Shown here one piece after another: positions 17,466-26,665 of a stretch of DNA of 64,000 nucleotides. Made by a program: the position numbers and the translations under genes. Source of the stretch: Stenotrophomonas maltophilia (GTDB lineage Bacteria > Pseudomonadota > Gammaproteobacteria > Xanthomonadales > Xanthomonadaceae); contig NZ_NEQV01000002.1 in assembly GCF_002799245.1 (NCBI RefSeq), positions 1,054,001-1,118,000 on the forward strand, written 5' to 3'. Below the pieces are notes generated by a model. It ran no database searches, was not told the DNA's origin, and saw nothing but the letters and a program-made list of their open reading frames with translations. Positions within the stretch are counted from its first letter, which is position 1, and every line of letters begins with the position of its first letter.

Positions 17466-20400
17466 AGCGAGTGATCGCCGTTGGACTGGGCCTGTTGTGG
17501 ACTTCCCTGGCGATCGCCGCACCACCGGCACTGCCGGCGCCGAAGGTGCTGGACGACTTCGACGACATCGGTGCCTGGACGCTGGTGCTGTCCGACCAGG
17601 TCAGCGGTTCGCTGCGGCCGGTCAGCGGCGCCGGTGGCGGCCGCGCGCTGTGCCTGGACTACGATTTCCACAAGGTGTCGGGTTACGTCGGCATCCGCCG
17701 TGCGCTGAACATCGAATATCCGGCCAACTACCGCTTCGGCTTCCAGCTGCGCGGTGATTCCCCGGGCAACGACCTGCAGTTCAAGCTGATCGATGCCAGC
17801 GGCGACAACGTCTGGTGGGTCAATCGCCCGGGCTACAGCTTCCCCAAGGCGTGGACGCCGGTCGAGTACCGTCGTCGCCAGATCGACAAGGCGTGGGGGC
17901 CTTCGCCCGAGAAGGAGATGGCACGCAGCGCCGCGGTCGAGTTCACGATCTACAGCAAGGTCGGTGGCCGGGGCACGGTGTGCTTCGACAAACTGACCCT
18001 GCAGGGCCTGCCGCCGCAGGATGATTCGGCGCTGGTGCCATCGGTGATCGCCGATACCGCCACCGCGCTGCAGGACCGCATGATCGATGGCAAGGGCGAC
18101 ACCTTCTGGATCAGTGGCGGGGTCAAGCAGCAGACCATCAGCCTGGACCTGCACAAGAGCCGCGAGATCGGCGGTGCGGTGATCGACTGGCTGCCGAACC
18201 TGGAAGCCAGCCGTTACACCGTGCGGACGTCCGAGGATGGCCGGGACTGGCGCACTGTGCGCGAGGTGACCGGCGGTGCGGGAGGCCGCGACTGGCTGGC
18301 GTTGCCGGATACCGACGCGCGCTACGTGCGCTTCGATCTGCAGGATGGCCCGAACTGGCGCTATGGCATCCGTGACATCACGCTCAAGCCGCTGGCCTTC
18401 GCGGCCACACCGAACGCGTTCCTGTCCTCGGTGGCTGCCGATCTGCCGCGCGGCTCGCTGCCGCGTGCCTATGTGGGCGAACAGCCGTACTGGACCCTGC
18501 TCGGCCTCGATGGTGGCCAGGAACAGGCACTGATCAGCGAAGACGGTGCGCTGGAACCGGCCAAGGGCAGCTTCAGCATCGAGCCGTTCATCCGCCTTGA
18601 CGGCAAGCTGCTGGACTGGTCGAAGGTGGCCATCACCCAGTCGCTGCAGGATCACTACCTGCCGATCGCCAATGTCGACTGGGTGCACGAGAAGGCCGGC
18701 CTGGCGGTGACCAGCTTCGTGCAGGGCACGCCGGAGCGCGCGCAGTTGATCGGCCGCTACCGGCTGAGCAATCCAGACAAGGTGGCGCACGAATACACCC
18801 TGGCGCTGGCGATCCGCCCGTGGCAGGTCAACCCGCCGACCCAGTTCCTCAACACCGTTGGCGGCTTCAGCCGCATCGAAGCGCTGGATGTCGGCGAACA
18901 GCTGGTGCGCATCAACGGCGAGCCGCGCATCTATCCGCTGCAGGTGCCGGATGCCCGTTTCGCCAGCACGTTCGATGGCAAGCTCGACGCGATGCACCTG
19001 GCCTCCGGAAAATATCCGGCCAGCACGGCGGTGAAGGACAGCACCGGCATGGCTTCCGGTGCGCTGCTGTACACGATCAAGCTGGAACCCGGCCAGAGCC
19101 GCGAAGTGGCGGTGGTGCTGCCGCAGACCGGAGGCTGGGCGCCGCAGGCGCTGGATGTGGCCAAGGCGCAGGCACAGGTGGCAGAGCAGTGGCGGCAGAA
19201 GCTGGGCGTGGTCTCGTTGAAGGTGCCGGCTGCGGGCCAGGCGCTGGTCGATACCCTGCGCACCGCCGTGGCGCACATGCTGATCTCGCGGGTTGGCCCG
19301 CGCCTGCAGCCGGGCACGCGCTCGTACGCGCGCAGCTGGATCCGCGATGGCGCGATGATTTCCGAGGGCCTGCTGCGCATGGGGCGCAGTGATGCGGTGC
19401 GTGATTACATCAACTGGTATGCGCCCTACCAGTTCGAGAACGGCAAGGTGCCGTGCTGTGTCGATGCACGCGGCAGCGATCCGGTGCCGGAGAACGACAG
19501 CCATGGCGAGCTGATCTACAGCGTTGCCGAATATGGGCGCTATACCGGTGACAGCACCTTCGCTGAACTGATGTGGCCGCATGTGCAGGGCGCCTACAGC
19601 TACATGGAGCAGCTGCGCGCCAGCGAGCGCACCGACGAGAATCGTGCACGCAATCCGGCGTTCTACGGGATGATGCCGGCCTCGATCAGCCACGAAGGCT
19701 ATTCGGCCAAGCCGATGCATTCGTACTGGGACAATTTCTGGGCATTGCGTGGCTACAAGGATGCGGCATCGCTGGCCGCCCAGCTGGGCAAGGTCGAAGC
19801 GATGCAGATCGCCGAATCGCGTGACCAGTTCCGTGATGACCTGCAGGCCTCGCTGCTGTCGGCGATGCAGCAGCACAACATCGATTACCTGCCGGGCTCG
19901 GCCGAGCTGGGCGATTTCGATGCGACCTCGACCACCATCGCGCTGGCCCCGGGGGGTGAACAGGGCCGCCTTCCGCAGCAGGCACTCGATGCCACCTTTG
20001 AACGCTACTGGAAGGAGTTCGTGGCCCGTCGGGATGGCAAGCGCGAGTGGAAGGACTACACGCCCTACGAGTGGCGCAATGTCGCCGCCTTCGTCCGCCT
20101 GGGCTGGCGCGATCGCGCCTGGCAGGCGACCGAGTTCTTCTTCAAGGATCGTGCGCCGCAGGCCTGGAACCAGTGGGCCGAAGTGGTCTCGCGCACGCCA
20201 CGCAAGCCGTTCTTCGTCGGTGACCTGCCGCATGCCTGGGTAGCCTCGGACTTCGTGCGCTCGGCGCTGGACATGTTCGCCTACAGCCGCGACATGGACG
20301 ATGCGCTGGTGCTGGCCGCCGGCATTCCGACGGCCTGGCTGCAGGGCGAGGGCATCGCCGTTCAGGGCCTGCGCACGCCGCAGGGCCAGCTCAACTACCG

Positions 20401-20629
20401 CCTGCAGCGCAGCGACAAGCAGCTGGTGCTGGAGGTGCAGCCGGGCCTGGTACCGCCGGTCGGTGGCGTGGTGCTGCCCTGGCCATACGCCGGTGATCCG
20501 GGCGAGGCGACCATCAACGGCGAAGCGGCCGAGTGGATCAACAGGGAACTGCACGTGCACCAGCTGCCGGCGCGGGTCGAGATCGATGTACCGGGCGCGG
20601 TGCGCCGCGCCGAGCGCAAGGGGCAGTAA
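17462..20629 (+). CDS. Exported multidomain protein with discoidin-like and (alpha/alpha)-barrel glycosidase-like domains
   Basis: A 1055-residue protein starting at the ATG at 17462 (ATGA overlap). A signal peptide (MKRVIAVGLGLLWTSLAIAA) precedes a carbohydrate-binding-like beta domain (about 27-180; VLDDFDDIGAWTL) and a discoidin/F5-8C-like domain (about 193-312; RYTVRTSEDGRDWRTVREV, ARYVRFDL). A middle beta-sandwich follows, then an (alpha/alpha)-barrel-like domain (about 600-960) with RSWIRDGAMISEGLL, NDSHGELIYSVAEYGRY, YWDNFWALRGY and LPHAWVASDF. RDGAM, GELIYSV and GDFDATST carry candidate acid residues. I cannot assign a GH family. Its place in the operon suggests it completes breakdown of the glucan cut by the GH144-type enzyme. 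Confidence 0.75.
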   Translation: MKRVIAVGLGLLWTSLAIAAPPALPAPKVLDDFDDIGAWTLVLSDQVSGSLRPVSGAGGGRALCLDYDFHKVSGYVGIRRALNIEYPANYRFGFQLRGDSPGNDLQFKLIDASGDNVWWVNRPGYSFPKAWTPVEYRRRQIDKAWGPSPEKEMARSAAVEFTIYSKVGGRGTVCFDKLTLQGLPPQDDSALVPSVIADTATALQDRMIDGKGDTFWISGGVKQQTISLDLHKSREIGGAVIDWLPNLEASRYTVRTSEDGRDWRTVREVTGGAGGRDWLALPDTDARYVRFDLQDGPNWRYGIRDITLKPLAFAATPNAFLSSVAADLPRGSLPRAYVGEQPYWTLLGLDGGQEQALISEDGALEPAKGSFSIEPFIRLDGKLLDWSKVAITQSLQDHYLPIANVDWVHEKAGLAVTSFVQGTPERAQLIGRYRLSNPDKVAHEYTLALAIRPWQVNPPTQFLNTVGGFSRIEALDVGEQLVRINGEPRIYPLQVPDARFASTFDGKLDAMHLASGKYPASTAVKDSTGMASGALLYTIKLEPGQSREVAVVLPQTGGWAPQALDVAKAQAQVAEQWRQKLGVVSLKVPAAGQALVDTLRTAVAHMLISRVGPRLQPGTRSYARSWIRDGAMISEGLLRMGRSDAVRDYINWYAPYQFENGKVPCCVDARGSDPVPENDSHGELIYSVAEYGRYTGDSTFAELMWPHVQGAYSYMEQLRASERTDENRARNPAFYGMMPASISHEGYSAKPMHSYWDNFWALRGYKDAASLAAQLGKVEAMQIAESRDQFRDDLQASLLSAMQQHNIDYLPGSAELGDFDATSTTIALAPGGEQGRLPQQALDATFERYWKEFVARRDGKREWKDYTPYEWRNVAAFVRLGWRDRAWQATEFFFKDRAPQAWNQWAEVVSRTPRKPFFVGDLPHAWVASDFVRSALDMFAYSRDMDDALVLAAGIPTAWLQGEGIAVQGLRTPQGQLNYRLQRSDKQLVLEVQPGLVPPVGGVVLPWPYAGDPGEATINGEAAEWINRELHVHQLPARVEIDVPGAVRRAERKGQ

Positions 20630-20631
20630 CG

Positions 20632-21516
20632 ATGAAGCAGCAGGGGGCAAGGGTGCGCACGACCGTGCGTGCCCTGGGGTTGGCCATTGCATTGGCATTG
20701 CCGGGCGCCGTGATGGCGGCCGGGCCAGCCGCCGCGGCAGCGGCTGACGCCGTCAGCGCGCCAGGCATGAGCATGGTGACCTTCAACCTGCATCACGACC
20801 GCGAGGACTGGCCGAACCGCCGCCGCACCATCCTGGCCGAACTCAAGCGCCTGCAGCCCGATGCCATCGCGCTGCAGGAGGTGATCCAGCGCCGCAACGT
20901 GCGCAACCAGGCGCAGTGGCTGGCCAGCCAGCTTGGCTACAGGTACATCTTCGTCTCCACCGATCCGGTGGGCGCGCCGAAGCGTTACGGCAATGCACTG
21001 CTGAGCCGGCGCCCGATCCTCGCCCAGGGTGAGCACCTGCTGCAGCCGCTGGACGACTACCGGACCGTCGCCCATCTGCGCATCGATATGGACGGCAAGG
21101 CCGTCAACGTCTATGCGACCCATCTGAACGAGCGCAACGACGAGAGCGGGCAGCACATCCGCCGCGTCCAGGTCGAGGACCTGCTGCGCTTCATCGCCAG
21201 CACCTCGGCCGGTGCACCGGTCGTGATTGCCGGCGACTTCAACGCACTGGTGGATGCCGGCGACCTGAGCGAGCTGCGCAGTCACTATGGCGACAGCTAC
21301 GGCAGCGTGCACGTCAACACCGACCTGGCCGGGGTCAGTACGTTGAACCGGCACTACTACCAGGCGCCCTCGCGGATCGACCACATCTTCTTCCAGCAGG
21401 ACGAGATGGTCGCGCGTGAGGCCAGGCTCCTGTTCGACCAGCCCGATGACAGCGGTCGGTGGGCCTCGGACCACTATGGGGTGTGGACCCGGTTGCAGTT
21501 CGCGCCGGCGCGCTGA
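20632..21516 (+). CDS. Exported endonuclease/exonuclease/phosphatase (EEP) family protein
   Basis: A 294-residue protein with a signal peptide (MKQQGARVRTTVRALGLAIA... to VMAA) and an intact EEP active site: TFNLHHD, ALQEVI (metal Glu), ATHLNERND, GDFNAL, SRIDHIFF and WASDHYGVW (catalytic His). EEP enzymes hydrolyse phosphodiesters or phosphomonoesters with Mg2+. Last gene of the glycan operon, 2 nt after the previous stop, so a link to sugar use is likely. One possibility is removal of phospho-substituents from decorated glucans (inference). A degenerate relative is encoded at 32779-33627. Confidence 0.85.
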   Translation: MKQQGARVRTTVRALGLAIALALPGAVMAAGPAAAAAADAVSAPGMSMVTFNLHHDREDWPNRRRTILAELKRLQPDAIALQEVIQRRNVRNQAQWLASQLGYRYIFVSTDPVGAPKRYGNALLSRRPILAQGEHLLQPLDDYRTVAHLRIDMDGKAVNVYATHLNERNDESGQHIRRVQVEDLLRFIASTSAGAPVVIAGDFNALVDAGDLSELRSHYGDSYGSVHVNTDLAGVSTLNRHYYQAPSRIDHIFFQQDEMVAREARLLFDQPDDSGRWASDHYGVWTRLQFAPAR

Positions 21517-21523
21517 TGTCCTG

Positions 21524-21599
21524 GTAGGTGCCAACCTTGGTTGGCACGGACGTGTCCGCGTCCGCTCCAACAACGGTGCCAACCAAGGTTGGCCTCTAC
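21524..21599. repeat. SMAG/REP inverted pair
   Basis: GTAGGTGCCAACCTTGGTTG begins at 21524 and its inverted partner ends in CCTCTAC at 21599. It lies between the convergent EEP gene and rne. Confidence 0.85.
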
Positions 21600-21630
21600 C
21601 AGAGCGTTGCACGCACCCGGCGCACAAACA

Positions 21631-21663
21631 GAAACGGCGGGGATCATCGATCCCCGCCGTTTC
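21631..21663 (-). terminator. Intrinsic terminator of rne
   Basis: GAAACGGCGGGGATC and GATCCCCGCCGTTTC form a 15-bp perfect stem; the minus-strand product continues into TGTTTG. It lies 24 nt after the rne stop. Confidence 0.8.
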
Positions 21664-21687
21664 GTTTTCTACCCGATCAAGGCGCGA

Positions 21688-24600
21688 TCAGTTCGCCGGC
21701 GGCGTGCGCTTGGCGGCTTCTTCGTCTTCCTCATCGGCCTTGGCTTCGGCTGCCTGGGCCGCTGCGTCGGCATGGCCATCGGCGACCGGATCGATCGACG
21801 GCGTCACCACCGCATCGGCGACCGGGGCCGCCGCTTCCACCGGTGCGGCTTCAACCGCCACCGGAGCGACCGGCTGTTCGGCGACCGGCGCGGTCTCGAC
21901 GACCGGCTTGGCTTCAACCGCGGGAGCGGCCTCCACCACCGGGGCGGCCTCGACGGCCTGCGGCTGGGCTTCAACCACCGGGGCCGCTGCAACAACCACC
22001 GGCTTCGATTCCACGACCGGAGCAGCCTCGACGACGACCGGCTGCGCTTCGGCCACCGGAGTGGCTTCAACGGCCGGGGCGACTTCAACCACGACCGCCT
22101 TCGCTTCGACCACCGGGGCCGCAGCCACCACCGGCTGGGCCGGGGTCGCAGCGTCGATGGCGTCGAGCATGCTGGTCTGTACCGGCGAAGACGCCGGTTC
22201 GGCCTTGGCCACGATTCCGGTCGGTGCCTGTACCTCGGCAACGACCGGCGCAGCGGCTTCGATCACAGCGCTGCTCACCACCGCGACCGGCGCGGCGACA
22301 ACAGCGGCGGCGGCGCGGACCGGCTTCTCGGCTTCGGCAGCGGTCGGTTCGGCTTCGTCATCGAAATCGAATTCCGGCTGCGAACGGGGCGGCTGTGCAG
22401 CGGCGACCGGAGCGACCCCGGCAGCGCTGTTGCTGCCCGGCTCGGCGACATCAGCAACATCGGTGTCATCACTGTCGTCCGCGTCGTCCTGGTCATCGCC
22501 CAGGCCATCGCTGCCGGCAGCGTTCTCGGCGCCACCACGACGACGGCGACGGCCACCGCGACGGCCACGGCGGCGGCGGGTCGCGCCTTCACCGGCCTGA
22601 TCGCCGTTGGCGTCGACGGTTGCCTCTTCGCCGGCCACGGCAATCCCTTCGGCCTCGCTGCCAGTGGTGGCAGCGGTGTCGAGCGGTGCAGCGGCTTCGG
22701 CCGGAGCGGACGCGGCCGGTGCAACCGGAGCCACCGGCGCAGCAGCTTCCTGAGCGGTCACCACGTTGGCAGCGACGGCCGTAGCGGCCACGGCTGCAGC
22801 CGCGGTCACGGCCTCGGCCGGTGCCTCGGCGGCGCTGCGCTGCGGCTTCTCGGCCGGCTTGTCAGCGTCCTGCTGCTGGCGCGGCTGCTTGGGCTGCTTC
22901 AGCTTCGGCTGCTGCTGGTTCTGGTTCTGGCCCTGCTGCTCGTTGCGCGGCTTGTTCTGCTGCTGCGGCTGCTGCTGGCCATCCTTCTGCTGCGGCTCTT
23001 TCTGCTTGCCCTGCTGCGGCTGCTGCTGGGCATTGCCGTTGTTGCCGTTGCGGCCGTCCTTGCGCTGCTCACCGCGGTCCTTGCGGTTGCCGCCGTCCTT
23101 CTGCTGCTGCGCGTTGCCGTTGCCGCCGTTGCCACGATTGTCGTCGCGACGGTCCTTGCGGTCCTTGTTGCGATCCTTGTTGCGGTCCTTGCGGCCACCG
23201 TCCTGCTGCTGGCGCGCAGCCGGCGCGGCCGGCGCCGGAGCCGGTGCCGGCTCGCCACCGAACACGCGCTTGAGCCAACCGATCACGCCGCCACCCGGAG
23301 CAGGCGCCACCGGCGCAGCCACGACCGGAGCCGGAGCGGCTGCGGCCGGCTCTGCTTCCTCGCGCACCGGGGCGGGGGAGGTGTGCTTGACCTGGGTCAC
23401 CGCCGGCGGCGGGATGTTCAGCTGGCCCTTGGTCAGGGCGTGCACCGGCAGCTTGCGCGGGGTGCCGCGCTGGTAGCTGGGCTTGTTGCTCTCTTCACCC
23501 AGCTCGTTCTCACGCAGGCGGGTGACGGTGTAGTGCGGGGTGTGCAGCTGCTCGTCGGCGACGATCACGATCGGCGCCTCGTGGCGCTGCTCGATCTCGC
23601 GCAGGGCGCTGCGCTTCTCGTTCAGCAGGTAATTGGCGATCTCCACCGGCGCCTGCACCAGCACCTGCCCGGTGTTCTCCTTCATCGCATGCTCTTCGGC
23701 AACGCGGATGATCGACAGCGACAGCGACTCGACGCTGCGCATGCGGCCGTGGCCGTCGCAACGCGGGCAGACGATCTGGCTGGATTCACCCAGGCTCGGG
23801 CGCAGGCGCTGGCGGCTCATTTCCAGCAGGCCGAAGCGCGAGATGCGGCCGACCTGGACGCGGGCGCGGTCGTACTTCAGCGCATTGGCCAGGCGGTTCT
23901 CGACCTCGCGCTGGTGCTTGTTGGAGGCCATGTCGATGAAGTCGATCACCACCAGGCCGCCCAGGTCGCGCAGGCGCAGCTGGCGGGCCACTTCCTCGGC
24001 CGCTTCCAGGTTGGTCTGGAACGCGGTGTCCTCGATGTCGCTGCCCTTGGTGGCGCGCGAGGAGTTCACGTCGACGGCGGTCAGTGCTTCGGTCTGGTCG
24101 ACCACGATCGAGCCGCCCGACGGCAGGCGCACGTTGCGCTCGTAGGCGCCTTCGATCTGCGACTCGATCTGGAAGCGGTTGAACAGCGGGATGTCGTCCT
24201 TGTAGTGCTTGAGCTTGCGCAGGGTCTGCGGCATCACCTGCTGCATGAATTCGCGGGCGTGCTCGTACATCTCCTCGGTGTCCACCAGGATCTCGCCGAT
24301 GTCGGCGCGCAGGTAGTCACGCAGGGCGCGCACGATCAGGCGCGATTCCTGGTAGATCAGGAACGGGGCCGGCTTGCTCAGCGCGGCTTCGGCGATGGCG
24401 CGCCAGACGTTGAGCAGGTAGTCCAGATCCCACTGCAGCTCTTCCGCATCGCGGCCGACGCCGGCGGTACGGATGATCACGCCCATGTCGTCGGGAATGT
24501 TCAGCTTGTCCAGGGCGTCCTTCAGTGCGGCCCGGTCTTCACCCTCGATGCGACGCGAGACGCCGCCGGCGCTGGGCGAGTTCGGCATCAGCACCATGTA

Positions 24601-24972
24601 GCGGCCGGCCAGCGAGATGAACGTGGTCAGGGCGGCGCCCTTGTTGCCACGCTCTTCCTTGTCGACCTGGACGACGATCTCCTGGCCTTCCTTCAGCAGC
24701 TCGCGGATGCCGGCCTTGTTGTGGTCGACACCGGCCTGGAAGTAGTCGCGGGAGATTTCCTTCAGCGGCAGGAAGCCGTGGCGGCCACCGCCGTATTCGA
24801 CGAAGGCGGCTTCCAGCGAGGGCTCGATGCGGAAGATCCGGCCCTTGTAGATGTTGGACTTCTTCTGTTCCTTCGACGGCTGTTCGATGTCGATGTCATA
24901 CAACGACTGGCCATCCACGATGGCAACACGCAGCTCTTCAGCCTGCGTGGCGTTGATCAGCATTCGCTTCAT
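21688..24972 (-). CDS. rne: Ribonuclease E
   Basis: A 1094-residue RNase E. The N-terminal half (about 1-520) holds the S1 domain ([28 protein letters not shown]), the 5' sensor, the DNase I-like catalytic domain with the metal Asps in [12 protein letters not shown] and VVIDFIDM, and the Zn-link CPRCDGHG. It makes the main endonucleolytic cuts in mRNA decay and rRNA/tRNA processing. The C-terminal half is disordered: an Arg/Asn/Gln/Lys-rich stretch ([17 protein letters not shown]), then [16 protein letters not shown], then many VVEA-type Val/Pro/Ala units. It would serve as RNA-binding and degradosome scaffold. Divergent from rluC, as in many gammaproteobacteria. Confidence 0.96.
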   Translation of the reverse strand: MKRMLINATQAEELRVAIVDGQSLYDIDIEQPSKEQKKSNIYKGRIFRIEPSLEAAFVEYGGGRHGFLPLKEISRDYFQAGVDHNKAGIRELLKEGQEIVVQVDKEERGNKGAALTTFISLAGRYMVLMPNSPSAGGVSRRIEGEDRAALKDALDKLNIPDDMGVIIRTAGVGRDAEELQWDLDYLLNVWRAIAEAALSKPAPFLIYQESRLIVRALRDYLRADIGEILVDTEEMYEHAREFMQQVMPQTLRKLKHYKDDIPLFNRFQIESQIEGAYERNVRLPSGGSIVVDQTEALTAVDVNSSRATKGSDIEDTAFQTNLEAAEEVARQLRLRDLGGLVVIDFIDMASNKHQREVENRLANALKYDRARVQVGRISRFGLLEMSRQRLRPSLGESSQIVCPRCDGHGRMRSVESLSLSIIRVAEEHAMKENTGQVLVQAPVEIANYLLNEKRSALREIEQRHEAPIVIVADEQLHTPHYTVTRLRENELGEESNKPSYQRGTPRKLPVHALTKGQLNIPPPAVTQVKHTSPAPVREEAEPAAAAPAPVVAAPVAPAPGGGVIGWLKRVFGGEPAPAPAPAAPAARQQQDGGRKDRNKDRNKDRKDRRDDNRGNGGNGNAQQQKDGGNRKDRGEQRKDGRNGNNGNAQQQPQQGKQKEPQQKDGQQQPQQQNKPRNEQQGQNQNQQQPKLKQPKQPRQQQDADKPAEKPQRSAAEAPAEAVTAAAAVAATAVAANVVTAQEAAAPVAPVAPAASAPAEAAAPLDTAATTGSEAEGIAVAGEEATVDANGDQAGEGATRRRRGRRGGRRRRRGGAENAAGSDGLGDDQDDADDSDDTDVADVAEPGSNSAAGVAPVAAAQPPRSQPEFDFDDEAEPTAAEAEKPVRAAAAVVAAPVAVVSSAVIEAAAPVVAEVQAPTGIVAKAEPASSPVQTSMLDAIDAATPAQPVVAAAPVVEAKAVVVEVAPAVEATPVAEAQPVVVEAAPVVESKPVVVAAAPVVEAQPQAVEAAPVVEAAPAVEAKPVVETAPVAEQPVAPVAVEAAPVEAAAPVADAVVTPSIDPVADGHADAAAQAAEAKADEEDEEAAKRTPPAN

Positions 24973-25380
24973 TGTTGCGTTCCTCGCAAGCGGCTACCGC
25001 GCGGAACGCCATGGGGTTTCGCCTCTGGACACGGCTCGCCGCCCATTCGCGCAAGCGCGGGGAGGGCGGCTTGGGTTTCCAGCGCTACGACACCACGGCA
25101 GGCCGCGGGAGCGCTTCACTCTTATGGGTTTTGGGGTGTTGCAGGGCCGCAGGCAGCTGTCAGCCAGGCTGGAGCGCCACGCGGGACATGTTCAGCACGG
25201 TTGCGTGTCAGGCATCCGGCGATGGCCGGGAAGGCCGGTGAGCCGCTAACATGGCCGCCCCGCGGGCGGTGGTCGCGCACTGTGCCGGATTCGTCGGAAG
25301 CTGGGCTTCTGGCCCTGAGTAACTTCCAACGAAATCAATCCCTTATCTCGCCCCCCGAGTGTAACAGAATAAACAGCCTG
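24973..25380. other. rne leader and divergent rne/rluC promoter region
   Basis: A 408-nt gap. In related bacteria rne has a long 5' leader used for autoregulation; a similar leader here is inference. I cannot point to a convincing -10/-35 pair for either gene. No ORF in it looks coding and I see no REP element. Confidence 0.4.
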
Positions 25381-26355
25381 ATGACTGCCCAAGACCCCAC
25401 CAAGCCCGCTGGCGACAAGCCTTCCGTGCGCATGATCACCGTTCCGGCCGACCGCGCCGGCCAGCGCCTGGACAACTTCCTGCTCGGCCAGCTGAAGGGC
25501 GCCCCGCGCAGCCTGGTCTACAAGCTGGTGCGCAGCGGCCAGGTACGGGTGAACGGCGGCCGCGCCAAGGCCGAACGCAAGCTGGAGGCGGGCGATGAGG
25601 TGCGTGTGCCGCCGGTTCGTCTCAGTGAGGAAGGAGACAAGGCCGGTCCGCCGGAGGCGTTCATGCGCCGCCTGGAGCAGGCCATCGTCTTCGAGGACGC
25701 CCGCCTGCTGGCCCTGAACAAGCCCTCCGGGGTGGCCAGCCATGGTGGCAGCGGTATCAGCTTCGGCGCCATCGAGACCCTGCGCGCCCTGCGCCCGGGG
25801 CAGACCCTGGAGCTGGTTCATCGGCTGGATCGCGACACCTCGGGCCTGCTGATCGTGGCCAAGAAGCGCTCGGCGCTGAGCGAGCTGCAGGCGCTGTTGC
25901 GGGAAGACCACGGTGCCGGCATCCGCAAGCGCTACCTGACCCTGCTGGCCGGGCGCATGCCCGACGGGGTAATGACGGTCGATGCGCCGCTGCACGTGGG
26001 CCTGCGCCAGGGTGGCGAGCGCCATGTGCAGGTCAATGCGATCGGCAAGGAATCGATCAGCCACTTCCGGGTGCTGGAGCGCCGCGGCGGCCATTCGTAT
26101 TGCGAGGTGCGCATCGAGACCGGCCGTACCCACCAGATCCGTGTGCATGCCCAGCATCTGGGGCACCCGGTGGCCGGTGACGACAAATACGGCGATCCGG
26201 CGGTCAACAAGCGGCTTCGTGAGCAGATCGGGCTGAAGCGCTTGTTCCTGCATGCGGCCTCGCTGGAGTTCGCGCTGGACGCGGGCAAGAGCCCGTACGT
26301 GCTGAACGCGCCGCTGGCTGATGAGCTGGTCGAGGCGCTGGATCGGCTGCGCTGA
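25381..26355 (+). CDS. rluC: 23S rRNA pseudouridine synthase RluC
   Basis: A 324-residue RluA/RluC-family enzyme starting MTAQDPTKPAGDKPSVRMIT at 25381. Residues about 20-75 form an S4 domain (QRLDNFLLGQLKGAPRSLVY). The catalytic Asp lies in LVHRLDRDTSGLLIVAK, followed by GRTHQIRVHAQHLGHPVAGD. RluC modifies 23S positions 955, 2504 and 2580 in E. coli. Located divergently from rne as in E. coli. The open frame extends far upstream antisense to rne, but only this part resembles protein. Confidence 0.95.
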   Translation: MTAQDPTKPAGDKPSVRMITVPADRAGQRLDNFLLGQLKGAPRSLVYKLVRSGQVRVNGGRAKAERKLEAGDEVRVPPVRLSEEGDKAGPPEAFMRRLEQAIVFEDARLLALNKPSGVASHGGSGISFGAIETLRALRPGQTLELVHRLDRDTSGLLIVAKKRSALSELQALLREDHGAGIRKRYLTLLAGRMPDGVMTVDAPLHVGLRQGGERHVQVNAIGKESISHFRVLERRGGHSYCEVRIETGRTHQIRVHAQHLGHPVAGDDKYGDPAVNKRLREQIGLKRLFLHAASLEFALDAGKSPYVLNAPLADELVEALDRLR

Positions 26356-26420
26356 GGGCGGTTCGGCGGCGCCGGGTGCTTGGTCGGTGCCGTCGCTTCC
26401 CTGCGATGAGTGGGCTTGTC

Positions 26421-26620
26421 ACTTTCTTTGCTCATGCAAAGAAAGTAACCAAAGAAACACGCCGCCATCCGCGAGCCGGCGCTGCGCTCCTCGGTCCGCC
26501 GAGGGGCGGCGCGGAACTCGCTGCGCTCAGACACCCGCGCCTCTTCGCCCTCGCCGGACCTGCGGTGCTCGGCTCGCTACAAGGCGGACCCACCCGCCGT
26601 CACGCCCGGCGTGCCCTGCC
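26421..26620. repeat. Intergenic element headed by a TTTCTTTGC hairpin
   Basis: An 11-bp perfect hairpin (ACTTTCTTTGC-TCAT-GCAAAGAAAGT, 26421-26446) is followed by AACCAAAGAAACACGCCGCC and about 170 nt of sequence rich in short inverted repeats. From memory, similar elements occur many times in xanthomonad and pseudomonad genomes between genes. It contains no credible gene. Confidence 0.55.
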
Positions 26621-26625
26621 AAGGG

Positions 26626-26649
26626 GTAGATCCACGCCATGCGTGGATG
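26626..26649. repeat. SMAG/REP element
   Basis: GTAGATCCACGCCATGCGTG then GATG, a single GTAG-headed hairpin just before the 3' end of zupT. Confidence 0.75.
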
Positions 26650-26665
26650 TGCCTTGCGGAGCCCC

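Noticed and set aside
17426..20698. Minus-strand open frame of 1090 codons.
   Set aside because: Antisense shadow of the 1055-residue glycosidase-like gene.
21688..22600. Regular short DNA repeats suggesting a CRISPR-like array.
   Set aside because: They are codon repeats of the Val/Pro/Ala-rich RNase E tail, in frame and without uniform spacers.
21541..25380. A very long open frame on the plus strand running through into rluC.
   Set aside because: It is antisense to rne; the protein is low-complexity and mirrors the biased GC codons of rne. Only from 25381 does it look like rluC.
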